The translations under genes were made by a program, and so were the position numbers. The notes under the pieces were generated by a model. That model ran no database searches. It worked only from the letters and a program-made list of their open reading frames with translations, and was not told the origin of the DNA. 64,000 nt of DNA from Ichthyophis bannanicus (lineage: Eukaryota > Chordata > Amphibia > Gymnophiona > Ichthyophiidae), in NCBI GenBank assembly GCA_033557465.1, contig CM066033.1, forward strand, positions 588,782,438 through 588,846,437. The letters run 5' to 3'. Shown one piece after another: positions 63,840-64,000 of the stretch (position 1 is its first letter; each line of letters begins with the position of its first letter).

Positions 63840-64000
63840 TATCTAGAGAACTTTGCCTTCCTGGCCCTAAACGGTCCAGAACCCTCCACCATCCCAGGAA
63901 GGTTATGTCATTTTGCCCCCAGATGGGGTCAGATAACAGCAGAAAATTGGACTCTGTCTATTGTAAGAGAGGGGTACAAGCTTCATTTCCTCAGCATGCC
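63840..64000 (+). pseudogene. DIRS-6 RT polyprotein, first residues only
   Basis: Collinear with the segment of DIRS-4 before RT (GRLCHFAPRWGQITAENWTL, SIVREGYKLHFLS). It is cut by the window end, so integrity cannot be judged. Confidence 0.7.

Larger units (their letters stand above)
61634..64000 (+). mobile_element. DIRS-6: type B DIRS, 5' part, continues past the window end
   Basis: Left ITR at about 61634-61830 (ATCTCCAGGAACAAGCAGGA, CATATGGGTATCGTC, GAAAGCTTTTGGGAGCATCC), gag 62009-63837, and the start of the RT frame up to the end. The ITR palindrome is altered (TCTGTACCGGCG in place of TCGGTACCGACG). Confidence 0.9.

Overview
This is nuclear DNA from a vertebrate, most likely an amphibian; a caecilian is my best guess. 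The signs are TGG/AG-bounded exons, U6 and 5S RNA-derived sequence, CR1, L1, RTE and Penelope retroelements, hAT MITEs, tRNA-derived SINEs, and above all a dense population of DIRS-type tyrosine-recombinase retrotransposons. Species is inference. No bacterial, CRISPR or operon-like features are present. The only host-gene material I can support is one 76-bp coding exon (9297-9372, +) that reads as AGPAT4, a lysophosphatidic acid acyltransferase, and a possible unidentified 3'-terminal exon (58470-58643, +) with a polyadenylation signal. The rest looks like intronic or intergenic DNA filled by nested mobile elements.

Layout. 1-8.4 kb: CR1 (minus), a badly decayed DIRS copy (DIRS-1), SINEs, and a second CR1 interrupted by two MITEs. 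9.3 kb: the AGPAT4-like exon. 11.4-21.5 kb: one old plus-strand CR1 split by a MITE carrying a SINE, by a 5.8-kb type A DIRS element (DIRS-2), by a minus-strand CR1 and by an unclassified repeat. 22.4-23.5 kb: a relic of a retrotransposon ORF1-like protein. 23.56-35.64 kb: an L1-clade LINE joined at its 5' end to a U6 snRNA sequence, the whole unit flanked by a 13-bp target-site duplication; it was later split by an unclassified element that itself hosts a complete type C DIRS (27.77-33.85 kb). 36.5 kb: a 5S rRNA-derived SINE. 38.5-40.5 kb: the 3' end of a type C-like DIRS with a hAT MITE in its recombinase. 40.5-48.2 kb: a hAT transposase relic (minus) split by a type B DIRS (DIRS-4, minus). 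49.7-58.2 kb: a mosaic type B DIRS (DIRS-5) whose middle is replaced by RTE, Penelope and type A DIRS fragments. 61.6 kb to the end: another type B DIRS (DIRS-6) that runs out of the window.

The DIRS elements share one plan: inverted terminal repeats (ITRs), a gag-like protein with a Cys/His cluster, a polyprotein with reverse transcriptase (RT), RNase H (RH) and a methyltransferase-like (MT) domain, a tyrosine recombinase (YR), and an internal complementary region (ICR) just after YR that is complementary to both outer ends. In known DIRS biology, RT/RH make the DNA, the ICR templates closure of a circle, and YR integrates it, normally without a target-site duplication. Every copy here carries frameshifts, stops or changed catalytic residues, so none looks able to move by itself. 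I found no convincing new cellular system. The best leads are the U6-L1 chimera, the 3' tail shared by the RTE LINE and two kinds of SINE, the unusual DNA rearrangements at DIRS 3' ends, and the orphan terminal exon.
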